This document shows positions 1 through 14,400 of a stretch of 64,000 nucleotides of DNA, in pieces. The stretch comes from Smittia aterrima. Lineage: Eukaryota; Arthropoda; Insecta; Diptera; Chironomidae. Numbering within the stretch: position 1 is the stretch's first letter; each line of letters starts with the position of its first letter. The stretch covers positions 9,610,854 through 9,674,853 of the forward strand of contig CP093830.1 in assembly GCA_033063855.1 (NCBI GenBank). The letters are read 5' to 3'. The notes beneath the pieces were generated by a model. The model was given only the letters and a program-made list of their open reading frames with translations. It ran no database searches and had not been told where the DNA came from. The translations under genes and the position numbers were made by a program.

Positions 1-1674
1 TATCATAAATAAATTTATTGCACAAAAGACTCAGACACAGCAAAGTGAAAAGAACAAACTTCCATGGCAAAGACTCAAACTCTCCTCATGGAAGGAAATG
101 AAATTATTGCGAGATAAGCTCAGCACATGAGGAGTCGTCGTAGTCTTCATGATTTAAGGTGTTTTTAAAGATGTGAGGTTTGTTTGCGTTTTGTGGAAAG
201 TTTTCGCGTGACTCTGTCTCGTTTGCAATGTTTGCGGTGCCGCCAAAGGAAGCGCGCTCTGTGTGTGTGCCTGAGCTTAATGATGTCGATCGGAATTAAT
301 AAATTTTTTTGGCGATGATCATCAAAGGGAATGAAACTTGATTCTTTATTTTGTAGCCGCGCCGTCGATCCGCATTCAAATGCGCTTACAATGAGAAACT
401 TACAAGATCTGGAGCGGCGACCCACGGAGGGAATTTCTTGCCTCATTTAATCAAAATAATTATGCTATAGCTAATTTGTTGATCGTCGTCGTCTTCTTCG
501 AGCAGATCATCGCGTATTTTAATTATGCGTTTATTAAAAAATCAGGCTTCTTCATTGAAAACAAAAAAGGCAGCGGAACCGCACGACCCGACAAAGTATA
601 AAAGAAGGGAATAAAAAAAACCTTACGAGCCATTTCAATTCATGCAAAGGAATCTCAAAGAGTTCTTTTTTCGGTTAAGACAGTGCTCAACAAACGCCGG
701 CGCCAACGGAAAGCATCGCTTTTTCTCTGATCTTAATAAGTTATTGCGATATGTCTCTCGAGCCATGCGAAATTTATAAAGCAAAAATGTTTTATTCAGT
801 TAATTTCTTCCAGGGCGCTTTACACAGCAAGCGAATGCAAAGAGACTGCGATAAAGAGAGAAGATGCAATGTAAAGCGTTTACAAAGCCGTTTCTAAAAT
901 AACTTCTAAAATTCGCGGGAACTCGATCGTTAGCTGCGTTGCTTTTCTCTTATTTTGATCTTGCGAATCGCTTCTGTGAAATCTCTCGTTCTGATATGAT
1001 CGTGAAAGGGCAGATTTCGCTCTGTTATCAAATTACGAGTCTGCAGCTAACGAAAGCGGATTAAGTGGATTATTCGTTTTGCTTCGCCACAAAGTTGCAA
1101 AGCTTTTAAATTCAAAAGACCATTCAGTGTCAAAACTGATGAACAATTCCAATTTCTATCAAAGGCAGCGACATTTCTTTCATTGCATCTTGTCTCATTA
1201 CAAAGAACGTCTTGGAAAATTGAATCAAATTGCATTTGCAATTAATTAAGTCGCTTCCTGAAGTTCTCTTAACTCTTAACAAACGAGAGAAGTTGAAGAC
1301 TATTCTCGAGAAATAAATGAAACTGAATGTTTACGAGGAAGAAAATAAATTTAGAGAAATCTTTAAAACATCTTTTGTTATCCCAAAACTATTTGTTCCT
1401 TTAATCATTCGTTTTAATTGAGAGAAGTGAAGCAGAAGCAGGTGGAAAATTGTTTAAACTCTAATTAATAATCCCATCTTGAGCTCTTGAGATTTATGCG
1501 ATTGCACGCTACTTCCTCTGTCAATAATGAGACGGAAAAGAATGAGAAAATCATTTTAATTAGCACTCCAACTCAAAGACAGCTGTCATCTTGATAAGAT
1601 CATTAACCACACAAGCGAAGGCGCTATCGAGCAAATGAAAAACTAAATCTTTGAGCATTCACGTTTCAATGGAA

Positions 1675-1701
1675 CTGTTGCTGTTGCTGCTGCTGCTGCT
1701 G
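1675..1701. repeat. CTG/CAG trinucleotide tract
   Basis: A 27-base run of CTG units with two CTG-to-TTG changes. On the minus strand it would read as a glutamine run at the end of a 97-codon open frame, but that frame shows nothing else protein-like, so I treat it as a simple repeat. Confidence 0.8.
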
Positions 1702-2735
1702 ATAGATCCGAATAGATAAAAAAAATCTTTCGCTATTCATCGAGTCACAGAAACATTCAGCATGCTTCGTCGAGTCGCACCACCACTCAACAAATGCCTG
1801 AAAATAATTGCTTAATTTCGAAGTGCTGAAAAATGTGATAATGTCTTTTCCTCTATAAATATTCATAAAGCACAACTGTCGCTGCTTAATGGTGCCAAGA
1901 AATTTCATCCAAGAAAGATTCATTTTCGCATTAAAAAACTTGCTGCGTCTGCACATCATCAGCGATGAGAGTCGCTTTTTATGTGTCTTGTGACTAATTA
2001 AATCTCATCACTCAATTCATCACTGGCTCTGCAATTTTTTGAAAATTTATGAAGCGCGTTTGATGACAATAAACTCGTTTTTCTGATAAGCGCGGGGGTG
2101 TAAGTGGAAAGAGTCACGTCGTTGATGAGAATGAAATAATTTTTGTGACTCACTCGTGACATTCCTTACGCACAAATTAAATCGAATTACAAAGTCTGTT
2201 TGAATAACTAATAAATGCACTTTCCTCCCAAAGACTGAAATGCAATTTTCATTGAATTTTGGAAGCTCATAACAAGGCGAGTAGCGAGACATCGAGGGAC
2301 TCTAAACCTCCATAAAAAAACTTCATGCATCAGCGAATCTGATTCTCGACCCAAATCAATCAAAGAGACATGAGAAATTAAGTTTTATTTTCGGCTAAAT
2401 GCCATGAACTTTATAATTTTATGCGTCATGCATCCATCAATATCCATCGACGGCAGTTATTTTATTGTTGGGGAGGTGAAAAAACAAATGTTTTCCAGTT
2501 CTCATTTCTTTTATTACTCGTCGATTGAAATATCTAACAAAACGGAAATTATAGAAACGGATCGGTTTGTAATAGCAGCAAATGGATTTAATACAAAAGA
2601 TCAAGTTTCGGAGTGCTGAAGGCGAATGGTTATTACCAATCACAAAAGGACCCTCTTGATTCTAAGGTTTCCTCGTAATATTATAGTTCCTCTGCCCCTA
2701 GAGCCTAGACAATAGAATGAAGACTCTGGTGGGTG

Positions 2736-2750
2736 GATGATGATGATGAT
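2736..2750. repeat. GAT trinucleotide run (5 units)
   Basis: Five perfect GAT units within non-coding sequence. No coding context is visible. Confidence 0.75.
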
Positions 2751-5260
2751 AGTGGTGGCATTAGTGTGATTGAATCGAGCGTTGTTCTTTACTCGTCCAA
2801 TAAATCGAAGGAAGCACATACGGTAAGCCGCGAGCTTGCGTGACTATCAAGCATTTGAAGGTGTTTCATGCTTGAAACTTTATGAACTCGAAGTGTACGA
2901 ATTGATCAGAATCAACTCATGTGTAGTTCGTTCGTTACGTAAACGCTGCCGTTCCAATTTTACTCTCGAACTTCTAAACATCAATACTCAATTACCGGCT
3001 TCCTGTCCATGTTCATGTCAGCTCTGAAAAGGCAGCAACTATAAAAGTCCGTCAGGTTGCTCAATGGAATTGAAATCAACAGCGAGAGGTTAATTTAATT
3101 TAAAACTACTTGGAAAATATTTTCGCTTTGCAAAGGGGGAAAAGAGAACTTAAGAAATTTTTTCATTTGCGCATCAATTTGCGGTTCAATGTGACAGCTT
3201 AATGAAGCTTTGCTTTTGCAATTGTCACAGCAATCGTCACAGGTGACTAACTAAATCCAATCTCATTTCTTCGTTTAATTGTAGGGAAGACTATTTGTGA
3301 AGTTTTAATAGTTTTCGACGAGAAACGATCAGCAGATGTTCTCACATTTGTCACAGACTTTGTGATGCACAAAACAAAAGTTATCCTTAGGCTCTGTCAT
3401 GAACCTTCAGCCTGTGATCTCATGAAGTCAGTTGACATTTAGAACTACCGAGAGGAAATCTGAATATGTCATCAAGCATCGAACATGCGCACTTTCCACT
3501 TCACAAATATTTTTATTGAGACGGAGATTTTATAAAAATAAATTAGCAATCTTAAGAGTGCAATTAGCCGTGAATCCATTGAAATCATTCATTTCTGAAA
3601 GTCACTGCTGTCTAATCAAGGAATGTCTGGCTCAAGTCACAATTGAATTCCCTCAAACTATCGAAATTCAACGACGATCCAAGTGATTCATGATGTCAAA
3701 TGAAAATTTCATGGCTGATTCGATTGTTTTCTTTCTGAGAGATAAAGGACAACATTGCAGTTTCGCTCTGAATTCTGAATTGCAGTATCGCGCGCAAAGT
3801 GAATATGCCACGCCTTGAGAAAATTGAGAGCTGAGTTCATATTTGCGTGTGTGAGTTGAGTTCAAAATTTGGCAACGATGCTTCGAAGAACTCTGAAGTT
3901 TTCATTTCACTTGAAACTTTCAGCTTCTCGATAATTTTCCGCTCGTTATTTACACTTGACTTGGAAAATCGATTTTCTTTTGACTTTCCCTATTATTCGA
4001 GAAGTCATAAAAACGTCTGATCAATATTGCCATTGATTTATTATCGTTTCTCAATTCGAATGGTGTGATCAGGAGAGTTTTTTTGATAGAAAACATAAAA
4101 GCTCGAGATGATGGGTGGAGCCGTATTTGCTTGAGTGAGAAGAGCTTTGTGTATTTAAATTCATTCCAGAGACATAGTGTGGTGTGCTTAACGTGCGAGA
4201 AGGGAGAGAAATACAACAAAACGCAAAAGGAGATTTCCAACACATTGACGACGAGCCAGAGCGATGGTGTAGCGTTAAAATGAAATGAAATAAAAAAGTG
4301 GAAAAGGAAAATAACAAGACACACTAAAGGTGAAAAAATAAACGCCAAGAACAACACCATCATAAGAGTTTGTCACATACGAGCGCGGCAGCCCAACAAC
4401 TTTCATACACACAGTTAACGAAATATCCTCATATGTGTGCGATAGTTCATTCGTGGATACTTTGGAAAACGTTTGAGGCAGTTAGAGAAGAATATTGTCA
4501 GTGTGAAGTTGAAGTTGGTAGAAAGATTTGATTTCTTGCAGAACAAAAAATGTTTTCTTTAAAGAAAAAAAAAAGCTTTTTAATTGAATTATTAAGAGAT
4601 TAAGTTGTAAATTAGATTGAGAACAAGTGAAGGCTTCGCGATATTTTAATTCCTTTGGAACATAAATCCAATCAAACATTTCATTGCACTTCGAGTGAAA
4701 TTAATTTCATTCAACTTATTCTAATTGAAATTGCAATCCAAAAGTTGCATATGATGATTGTTGTAAATTATTTTTCTAACGACTCGCAATCATGCAAATG
4801 AAAAACGCAATGTGCACATGAACATCTTGATTAGGCGATTCGTGTGAAGTTCCTCAATTTAAACTCGAAGCTTTACACCTCAGATTGTATCAATTGAAAA
4901 GTTGGAAAACAATTTTGTAATTCACCAGAAAAGTTTTTGCTGCTTCAGTCAATCAATCGACTTTCGCTTCCTTTGATTCATTAAATTTTATCACGTCTCT
5001 CTCTCGCCTTATTCGGAGAAACGCTTAAGTAATCTTTCGTTTTTACTTAATCTCTGTTTACTCATGTCACAAATGAAAAGAAATATAAAAAAAGTAAAAT
5101 TGTTAAAAATCGTTTACACTCTCGAGATCTTTCCCATCCACGCGCCTTAGCTCGGCTCTCATCGGCATCAACACATCATCGCAAACGAATAATTGCATCA
5201 TTAGTAATCAGCTGCTGAATTCAAATATTTGATTTTCGAGAAAATTCTTTGTCGACAGCG

Positions 5261-5275
5261 CAGCAGCAGCAGCAG
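5261..5275. repeat. CAG trinucleotide run (5 units)
   Basis: Five perfect CAG units in otherwise complex non-coding DNA. The overlapping 97-codon plus-strand frame has no recognisable feature. Confidence 0.75.
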
Positions 5276-8200
5276 AAAATTATCTAAGAAGAAACAAAGC
5301 AATTGTACGAGATCGAAGGAAGAAAGAGGAGAAAAAACAACACGTTTCACGTATATAATTATGATGTCTTCTTCATTGCGTTTACCTCAACGTATTATCA
5401 ACGTCTTGTTAGCGCGAACGATTTTTACCTGGCGTCAGATCATTGAGCAAAACACACAAAAACTTTTTTTTTCTGTTTCATTCTTCCAAAGAGATTCATC
5501 GAAGACAACGAAGGAGCGATAGAGAACGAGACCTGTTGATTTATGATATGATGCATGAATCAAAATTTTTTGGCTTTAAAGTTTAAACTCTCGTCTACGC
5601 TTTCAGCGAAAGAATGTTTCGCTTGATATTTCATTTTTTTTTTCGGGGCACTGGAGACATGATCACGTTTCTCAAATTATTCCGCCCTGATTGTACCTCT
5701 GTTTGTTTTGTCTTTTTCCTTCATGCACAACGAGGAGAGGAGAGCAAGAGACGCAAGAAGAAGTCGACGACGTCAGAAGAATATTTTTGTGGCTGAGACG
5801 AAGGCGAACATAAAAATAATGATTCATTTAAATTAGTCTTCCTTGTTTGTTGCACTCGCCTGTGCGCTTATTTTTCTGGGGCATGAATACGTTCGCGGTG
5901 TGTAATTTCCACCGGAGCAACGTTTAATGCGCTCACGGCCAAAAAAATCACTTAATTTTTATATTTTTCTCTTCGCGAACGTAATCGCAAAACAAGGCGC
6001 CACCCTTGTGAACCAAATTGGTAAGTACCATCAACATCGACAGCACAAACGGCTCAAGTGAAACGATTATCGGGACCTCACAACTGCCATCGCAGCTTTC
6101 GTTTCTCTCGTCAATCAAACTTCATTTAAATAAATTAACTTGACTGCCAGTGGAGAATGAACGTTGGGAGTCTTGGGAAAGTTCTTAGCGGAAGCGCTAA
6201 TTCCAATCTTTAGGAAGCACAAATTGTTAATTTGATCGAATCGACGAAGACGTCTCTTTAATAGAATGAACTCAATCGAATTTTAAAGAAAAACAAGTTG
6301 AAAAGTAGTTGCTCTGACTTTGAACTTGCGACTGACATAACTTTTCCGAAATAGTTCGACAACTAAAAGTTTTCCTTTCGTTGCATTTAAGTCTTGTCGA
6401 TTTTACTGTCCAATGACGTCTGAGTCGTAGTTGTGGTGTCAATCAGATAGCATTGACTTATGCCGCCTCACGCTTTTGCAGTCCTTTGGTAATCAAAGTT
6501 GTTTGCAAATCTCATTACTAGACGAAGGAGTGAACTCATATCAATGCATTAGACATTGTGATTATCATCGACCGCAACCAATGAGCTCGTTTTACTCGTT
6601 TACAGCTTTGCAGGTTGACATCAAGAAAAATAAAGCCGGCTGTGAATATTTTGTGGTCGTTAGTGGCGAATTGGACGCCTGAGAAATGAAATGAAGACAC
6701 GATGGAAAGAGAAATCAATCAAAGGTTTCGTTTGACCTCTATCAGTCGGAGTTTTGATGTAATTAGTAATTACAGCAACATCCACTCCCCACACACGAAT
6801 ACGAAGTGTTCAATGAGTCAATTTTGTGCATGACAGGATCAATAATATCTAATTATCATTTTTGGATTTTTCTTCTCGTCTCAGAGACCTTCGAGACAAT
6901 GACAGGAAACCGTTTTCATTTTTCAGACACTCCTCATGTCATAAAATGCTATTTCACGCTTCTTGATTAAGTGACAAATATTTGTAAGCGATCCGGATCT
7001 CGCTTCTTCATTTGCGGCGTAAGTCAAGCGTGCCTGAGGGAAAAACTGAAAAGTCGACAAGCCATACGAACGAACGAACCTATTGCGATGTTGTTGATGA
7101 TTGCAAAGCTTTTATAACGTAACAACTGCTACTGCCAACGAATCTCTGCGACACGACTGCTGCTCATATGTGACTTCAATTGACTCAAATTGGAAAAAGC
7201 AGTGAAAAAATGAATGTTTCCTTGGAGAATCGCTTTTCGCTTGTAAACATGAACACAAAGTGAACTCAAACAGTTTTTAAATTGTATTTCTCTTCTGTTC
7301 GTTCCTCTTTGTGAATGCGACGACCCAAAAAATATATCTCGAAATGCATATCATTATTAAAGTTCGAACGGGAATCATGTTATTAATTTTCAATTTTATT
7401 GACGTTGTGTAAGAACACACAACAACATATGGTTCCATGAGAATAGTTTTTAACCTTTTGATCGTGTCTAGCGTGTCATTACCAAATTAAAATTCAAAGT
7501 CTGAGACGTCGAAGAGCCACGAAATATTTCACCTCGGAGACAGGAGAGTCTTTGATCTGCTTGAAAACATGTTTTGGTTGTTTATCACCTCGCTTGCATA
7601 TCAATGTTTCTTTCTTTAATACCGGCAGCTTCTATTTGAATTCAACAGAACTCATTCAAACGACTTTGCTTTGTGCGAGAGTTTGGTCATAAAAATATTT
7701 CATTATTCCTTCTCCTTCTTTTTTATTGACACTTCATCCAAACTCGTCCCACTCAATCACTTACGCTGAAACTTACGGTTTGTTGAAGTAAAGTGTCTGG
7801 ACAGCAATAAAAAGTATTCGGACTTCTCGGAAAGCGATTTAATTTTCGTGTGAAGCTTTGCATACGAAATGCGATGTTTGTAGAGTCGCGGCGAGAATCA
7901 ACTGAATTTCATAATTGTAGTTGATGTCACAAGTTTTAAATCTTTCACTGCTTCTTCTCGAACGACGACAATATCATGACCGAACATACTTTGAGCTCTT
8001 TTGATTATAAGAATTGGCGGCGGCGAAGGAAGAAAACTGTCAAAACAAAAGGCAAGAAATGAAAATAAGTTTTATTATTATTATGTGGGAATTCTGAGGT
8101 GTTGCTCGAATTATTTTGGCATTTCTGGTATTCTGTCGGTCAGAGAACATGTGAATTTTTCAATTGAATTATTCTCCAAACGAAGAACATTCTGCGTTGT

Positions 8201-8393
8201 CTGTGTCGAAGAGAAGCAAAGAAAGGCCCACGAAACGAAAACATGATCTTTGGCTACCGTTTGAAAAGCGGGAGAGGGAAAGAAACAGAAACAATTGTGA
8301 ATAATCTACCGGGAGCTGTGAATGTTCACATTAAGAAAAATTAAAAGAAATAACAATTCATTCTGTTGATGCGGCTTAAAATGTTTCTCTTTA

Positions 8394-8410
8394 GTCGTCG
8401 TCGTCGTCGT
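8394..8410. repeat. GTC trinucleotide run
   Basis: A run of more than five GTC/TCG units. It creates an apparent Asp run in a short minus-strand frame, which I do not regard as a gene. Confidence 0.75.
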
Positions 8411-11400
8411 GTAGTTCCAGCTCATTGTCGTCTGGCGTGCAATAGTTTTTCCCTTTCGTCTCGCTCAACAGCCGGCAACCACTGCGACAATTAATAACGA
8501 GACAAATATGCAGTCGCGGTGTAAGTCGAGTTGAAAAGCATATAATCGGCGCTCGTTGAGATTTTATGTTATTTTCTTCTCCCCTTTTAGTCAATTAAGG
8601 TGATAACTCGCCGTCGATCAAGATTATCTTTTATTGAAAGAGATAAACGTTGAGGAAACTTGTCCGTCACCTGTTTTGTCTCTTACTCAAAGTCGTCACT
8701 TGTTTAGCGTTGCTTCCCATCAAAGTGTTTAAAGAAGTTAAAAAAAACTTTTTTTGTTTTCGAAAAAGTTTGAACACAGCAAACGAGGCTTTGACCGCAT
8801 CAAACGAGTGGCCTATTAAAAACAGTTAATACGCTTTTTGACTCTTTTTATAAATCGCCCCGCAAGAGACTCAGGAAAGATAATTTAATAGAAATTAAGT
8901 TAAACCACAATTGGACGCAATTAAAGTTTGGAAACTTTTTTTTGGAAGTTCCTTGTGGTTTCCGAGACTTCTTAGTTTTCGCTCGCAAAACGCGTTGAAT
9001 TTATTGAAGAATTAAAATTCACGTGACGATGACATCAAGAAATCGTGTGAAATTTTCAATCGAAAATAAATGTTGGTTTTGTCATAAATTCGCGATGAAA
9101 TATCTCAAATATTTCTCTGTTTAGTTTCGTTTTCATCCGCCGATTGCCACTTCCCTTTTCTGCTCGCAACGACGACTAGTGGATTGCATTGGAAATTTTC
9201 ACAGGGTGATCTCGAATGCGCATGAGGGGAAATCGAATTCGAGAAATTCAAGGAAATATTTTCTAAATTCTGAGAACTGTCTTGATATCGATCAAACTAG
9301 AAATAATTGATTTCTAGAAATTTGCTCACCTAATTGCAATTCAACCTTGCAGAAGTTTCATTACGTAACTCATCATGTTTCATTCTGAATATTGAAGCGC
9401 CATTGATTCGTTTAGCGCTAATTTTGTTACTTACAGAGCTGCTGAGATTCTCCCTTAACTAAATGAGCTTATTTCCCGTTTGTTTCAACTGATTTCTCTT
9501 TCACAACTGAGAAATCTGTTGTAGCACAATTCAATCTCTTTCACTATTGTGCACCCGTGTAAAAACAGATAATAATTTCATGTAGCTTCGAGAGGTTTTA
9601 ACAATTCACCCCTAGATATTCAACGATTCAGCTCCGCTTGTTGTTTTTTAAAACGTGAATTCACTGCAAGCTGTTTGAAGCGTTTATTTTAGACACATTG
9701 CTTTCATTTCAACATCAGTTTCTCGAATTTCAGACTGGCGAATGATTAAAAGACTCTCCTGCGAGTCCAATAAACCTTCAAGTTTTGGCCTTTCCCTCTT
9801 TACAAAAGTAATGAGATCAGTTGGATAAATAATTCAATTTATTTCCTTTGTAGGTTTCGCCGCTTCTCGATTGCAATTACTTACTTACGTACGAATTGTC
9901 GATGCATCGGAAGCGGATAAGAGATAAAACGAAGCTAATGAAATTGCGAGTTTCTGTTTTTTTTTGTGTGTTTTTGTCAATGGCAGTTCATTCTTCTCGA
10001 TTATCCTTTTCGTCAGCCGAGTTCGCTAACTAAATAAATCGTCGTGTGGTCTTCACAAAATTTGAATAAAAAATTAACTTTCAATTACGTTTGCATTTGA
10101 ATAAATTTGCAATTGAGTTCTTAGCGGAGATGATGACGAAGATTAGAATTGAATTGAAGTTTGGAGCATTCTTTGTCGCAAATGAAGAAGCGAAATTCAT
10201 TCTTGGAGCCAAAGAGAAAGGCGAAACATAAATCAAGACTTCAAACTGTCAAATGCTTCGGCTTTAAGTTTCGTCTGTGGCTTCAGCTTTTGAAAGCCAC
10301 CCCAAAGCGATTTTATTATTTTTTTTGTTTGTTGAACTCTCAATTCAATTGACGGGAAAAAATTGTTTTCTGCTCTCGTCCGCGACATCACTTACCATAA
10401 ATTTCATCATGGAGAGGGAAGAAATGACATTGACTCGTATTGAGAGCAGAAAATTGAATTTATTTTACAATTTTCCATTAAAAACATAAATTTCAATTAT
10501 TTGACGTTAATTACTTGACTTGCACTTCAAACTGCCACGACTCAAACTCGACTTCTGCTAATTAACGTTGAAGAAATTTCTTTCAATCACAAAACACTTG
10601 ATTCAATATTTTTCAGCTATTCAAGCACAACGACGCTTGTTTAATAAACTCTAAAAGTTAAAATCGCGTGTAAAATTCCTTCGTTACTCAAAGGAAGGTG
10701 AAGCGATCGCAAATTATTTCATGTTTATAATGACTTCATTCAATTTCAAAGTTCCATCACTTTCTCATCGTTCCCCATTTTCATAAGAGTGAGTTTTCGC
10801 ATTGTTTAACATAAACTTTTTGTTGCTAGAAAACATAATAATGAAGTCGGCTCGGTTGTTTCTCCAACCGTGAAGCTTTTCATCTTGGAAAGTCAAGAAA
10901 CAAAAGCGGCAAATGCAGAAAATTTAATTAAATGCAGACACGAGAAAGGTATGAGTTACAAACAACCGCCAATTGCAGCAAAAAGTGCAGTTGAACATGG
11001 CTGCTCGACGCATAAATTTCCATTCCATTCATTGAAGGGTTTTTACAAATGAGCGACGCGGCCTGCCAGTGACAAAATCATAAAAGGAGAATTAAAGCTG
11101 ACTCCTTCCTTTTCAGATCGAAACTCAAGAGGGGCAATTTCGGAAGTTGAGACGTAATGGATGGTTTGATGACAAAAGGGAAACTGTGAATGAAAAGCGG
11201 CAGTGAAATTTTTGCTAATAATACGACGACGGCAAAAAAACATGAAAGGGAGTCGCTTGCATTATGCTGTGCCGAGCATTATGCTTTGAAAAGTGTCAAC
11301 AAAAGATTTACAAAATGGCGTTTAATGCCGCAATTTCCACTCTCGGAGTTGTTTCGTATACATCTCGAAATGACTTTTTTTATGTCAATAATTGAAATGT

Positions 11401-14400
11401 TTCGAGAGCTCTCTAATGAAAAAAAAGTCAATGCGAAAGCAGATTTTCCGACTTTTTTTTCTGTTGTTCGGAAATGAACGTCGCTGACGAGACTTAGGGA
11501 GTCGTTATGGATGTTTACAAAACAAGAAAAATCTGTCGATGTCTTTGGGGAAAAATTCTAATTAAAACGACAAGCACACATGACTGAATGGAGTTATCAG
11601 CGTTCGCAATTGAATTTTTCTATTCGCAGCTATTCAATCGTTAACAAACAACTCGTTCTTGAATATTCTCTGTGGGTTTAAAGAGGAATAAAAAATCTAT
11701 CTCGTACGTTGTTGATGGAAAACCCGAAAGCACTCGAGAAGCCATCATTTGTGCCGCTCCTTCCCCCGAAAGACAAATTAAAAGCGCTTTGCATTCGCAC
11801 AACGTTTTTCACGTAATCAACATTTTCTCGTTCACTCTTACACGATCAACGATGATGACTACTCGTAAATGTAAAAGCGAATGGATTAATTCCTTTTCTC
11901 CCTTCTAACGGTTAGATCTCTCTTCGTCGATGATTTTCTTCTAAAAAATTGAAATCTAAACTTTAATTTTATTCCGTGACGTAACTTATAAAGTCACCCC
12001 TCACCTATCCATCATTATTCACCATCGTCGTTCGGCAATGTCGTTATTATGCGAAGGGAAAATATTTGTACAAAGAGGAAGAAAAAAATGTCTCATTATT
12101 TGATTTAACGAGTGAAGAAGTGTATACTTGGCATTTTCCACTCATTACGAATCGCCCTGATGGAAATATTTATCAGACAACATGCAATCTCGAGCAGAGT
12201 ACTCGAAGCATCATCCATTTGTTTACATTTTCCTGAAGAGTCATCGACTTGAAAAATCCTTTTCTTCTCGAGCTTCTATGATTAAGCAGAGACTCCATTT
12301 TAGAATCGCTGGTGCGGCAGCCACTCAATCTGATGAAAATTGGACTCGGAAGAGAGTCTATAATGTTTTGTCAAGCAGTCAACGATGTGCATAAAAATAT
12401 CGCGAAGCTTGTCAATTTAAATATTTTTGCATTGTAGCTGAGGCCATGCAAATATCTTTTCGTTGTCAATTCGAATTCACTTCGTTGGAAATTTCATATT
12501 TTAAAAACTCATAATTTGTCATCATCAATTTCGTTTCCTCCGAATATCTTTGCATCCCATTAGACGAAATTGTATTTTTTTTCTTCTCGCTGGTGAATTT
12601 ATGAATTCTTAACAAGCTGAGAGAGAGAAAAGTAAAAGAAATTCGTTGTCAAGATTGAGAAATGTGTTCAAACGGAAGCAGTTAAATCTATAATTACCTG
12701 CAGCTACCCTTCGACAATCAACATCAACAGCTTTTGTTCAATGAGCACCCGAAATAAAATAGAAAATCTCGAGAGATTCGATTGTTGTTATAGAAATTGT
12801 TTGTGTTTCTTCCTTTAGATGAAATTTCTCGTGAAATTAGCTGACAACTTTGTCATACTCAAAAGCAGAGAAAAGGACGTAACCGCAAGCAATAAAAAAA
12901 GAAGACAAAAATTGTGCAACGCAGACTCAATGAGACTTAAGAGAGATTTTGATCTGAAGAAAAGATTGTCGTTCAACAACAAACATAAGTTTCAACTCTC
13001 GAGAGCTGAGACTTAATTTTTGCGCTACAATTCAAAGAGAGTGTCGGCAATATCGCATTTCATAAAGGGCTGCTTGGCAGTAAGGAATTATATTCACTGA
13101 ACATTAGGAGGGTCCGCTTCGGGTCAATCTCTCAATTCTCCGCCGTCTCCGCTTCGCATCTTTCCGCGCGATTGTCCACAATGAAAGGCTAGAAGAACAT
13201 ATCAATTTCACATGCTTTTGCAATCTCTCGCAATCTGCGATGATGGACATTTGAATTTGATTTAGCTTCTCCTTCTTTTTCTTTCTCTTCCTCTCACTCG
13301 ACGTCGAGATCTTTGCTAATAAACTCAATTAGTTAGCATTGCAAAAGGCGAGCATCCTGCATTGAACAAATGCCGACGATCGCGTAGCAATAATTAAATT
13401 TATAAAGTAAAAGAAAGGTAAAAACAACGTAAACTTATGATTGGCATATCCTTTGAAATAAAAATTATGAAAGCAGATTTTTTTTCCTTCGACGCTTCTT
13501 TTGAAAGAGCAAAACATAAAAACGCCTTCTCAATATTTAATTAAGTAGATAGTTGAATTTCAATTCCCATAGCAACTGCAATCTCATGTTTTAATAAAAT
13601 AGGATAAACTTTAATTGCTGTTTGCCTTTGCAACGAGTGAGGACGAGAAAAGGGAAAACTTGTAATGTCGGCAAACATGAAATGCAATTTTAAGATTCTT
13701 TTGGTATGGAGACGGATAATCCTTTCGTTCGTTTTTTTGTGTTTGCAAACATCGTTTATGACTGTTCCGCTGTGATTTCTGTTGTTGTTACGATGTCAAA
13801 TCTTCTTAAGTGCCTCGAGGTTTAGCACAGGTTTCTAGACTCTTGAAACTTTAATCAAATGTCTCATTTCGAAAGATTTGCTCGTCTTGGAGCATTTACA
13901 GAAGGAAAAGATTTCAAAGCAAACAAAGTTCAATGTGCAACTCGTGTGAAACCTCTCGGTGCAGTTTGAATGCGTGGATGTTGAAAAATTCATGTTGCGG
14001 ACTCGGTTTTTCACTCAAAAGTTGATGAATGTGCGATGGAAAAAAAGTGGTTTTCCTCATCTCAACAACAGCTTTTCATTTATTTCTGGCTCGCAGGCTT
14101 TCTGATCGATTTTCTGATTGAATGGAGTCTGACGCTACACGGCGAATGAATCAAATAAAAATTAATAAACACACTTTTTTCACGGTAATTATTGATTGAC
14201 TGACTCGACAAAGCGGGGAGGGAAGAGCCATTCATGATTGTTTGTGCAGCTCAAATAAACCGTCGATGAATGATTTCCACGAGTAAAAAATATGAAAAAC
14301 AGAGAACAACACAAAAACCCAGAAGCATCATAAATTCATCAATGCTTTTCATGAGCTTTCCGGCCGCATGCAATTTATGAACTCTTGAGCGATGAAAGAA

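Noticed and set aside
1666..1959. 97-codon minus-strand frame ending in a glutamine run
   Set aside because: The Gln run comes from a CTG/CAG microsatellite; the rest is not protein-like.
3950..4363. 137-codon minus-strand frame with hydrophobic start
   Set aside because: Hydrophobicity reflects T-rich DNA; overlapped by frames on both strands, no splice or domain support.
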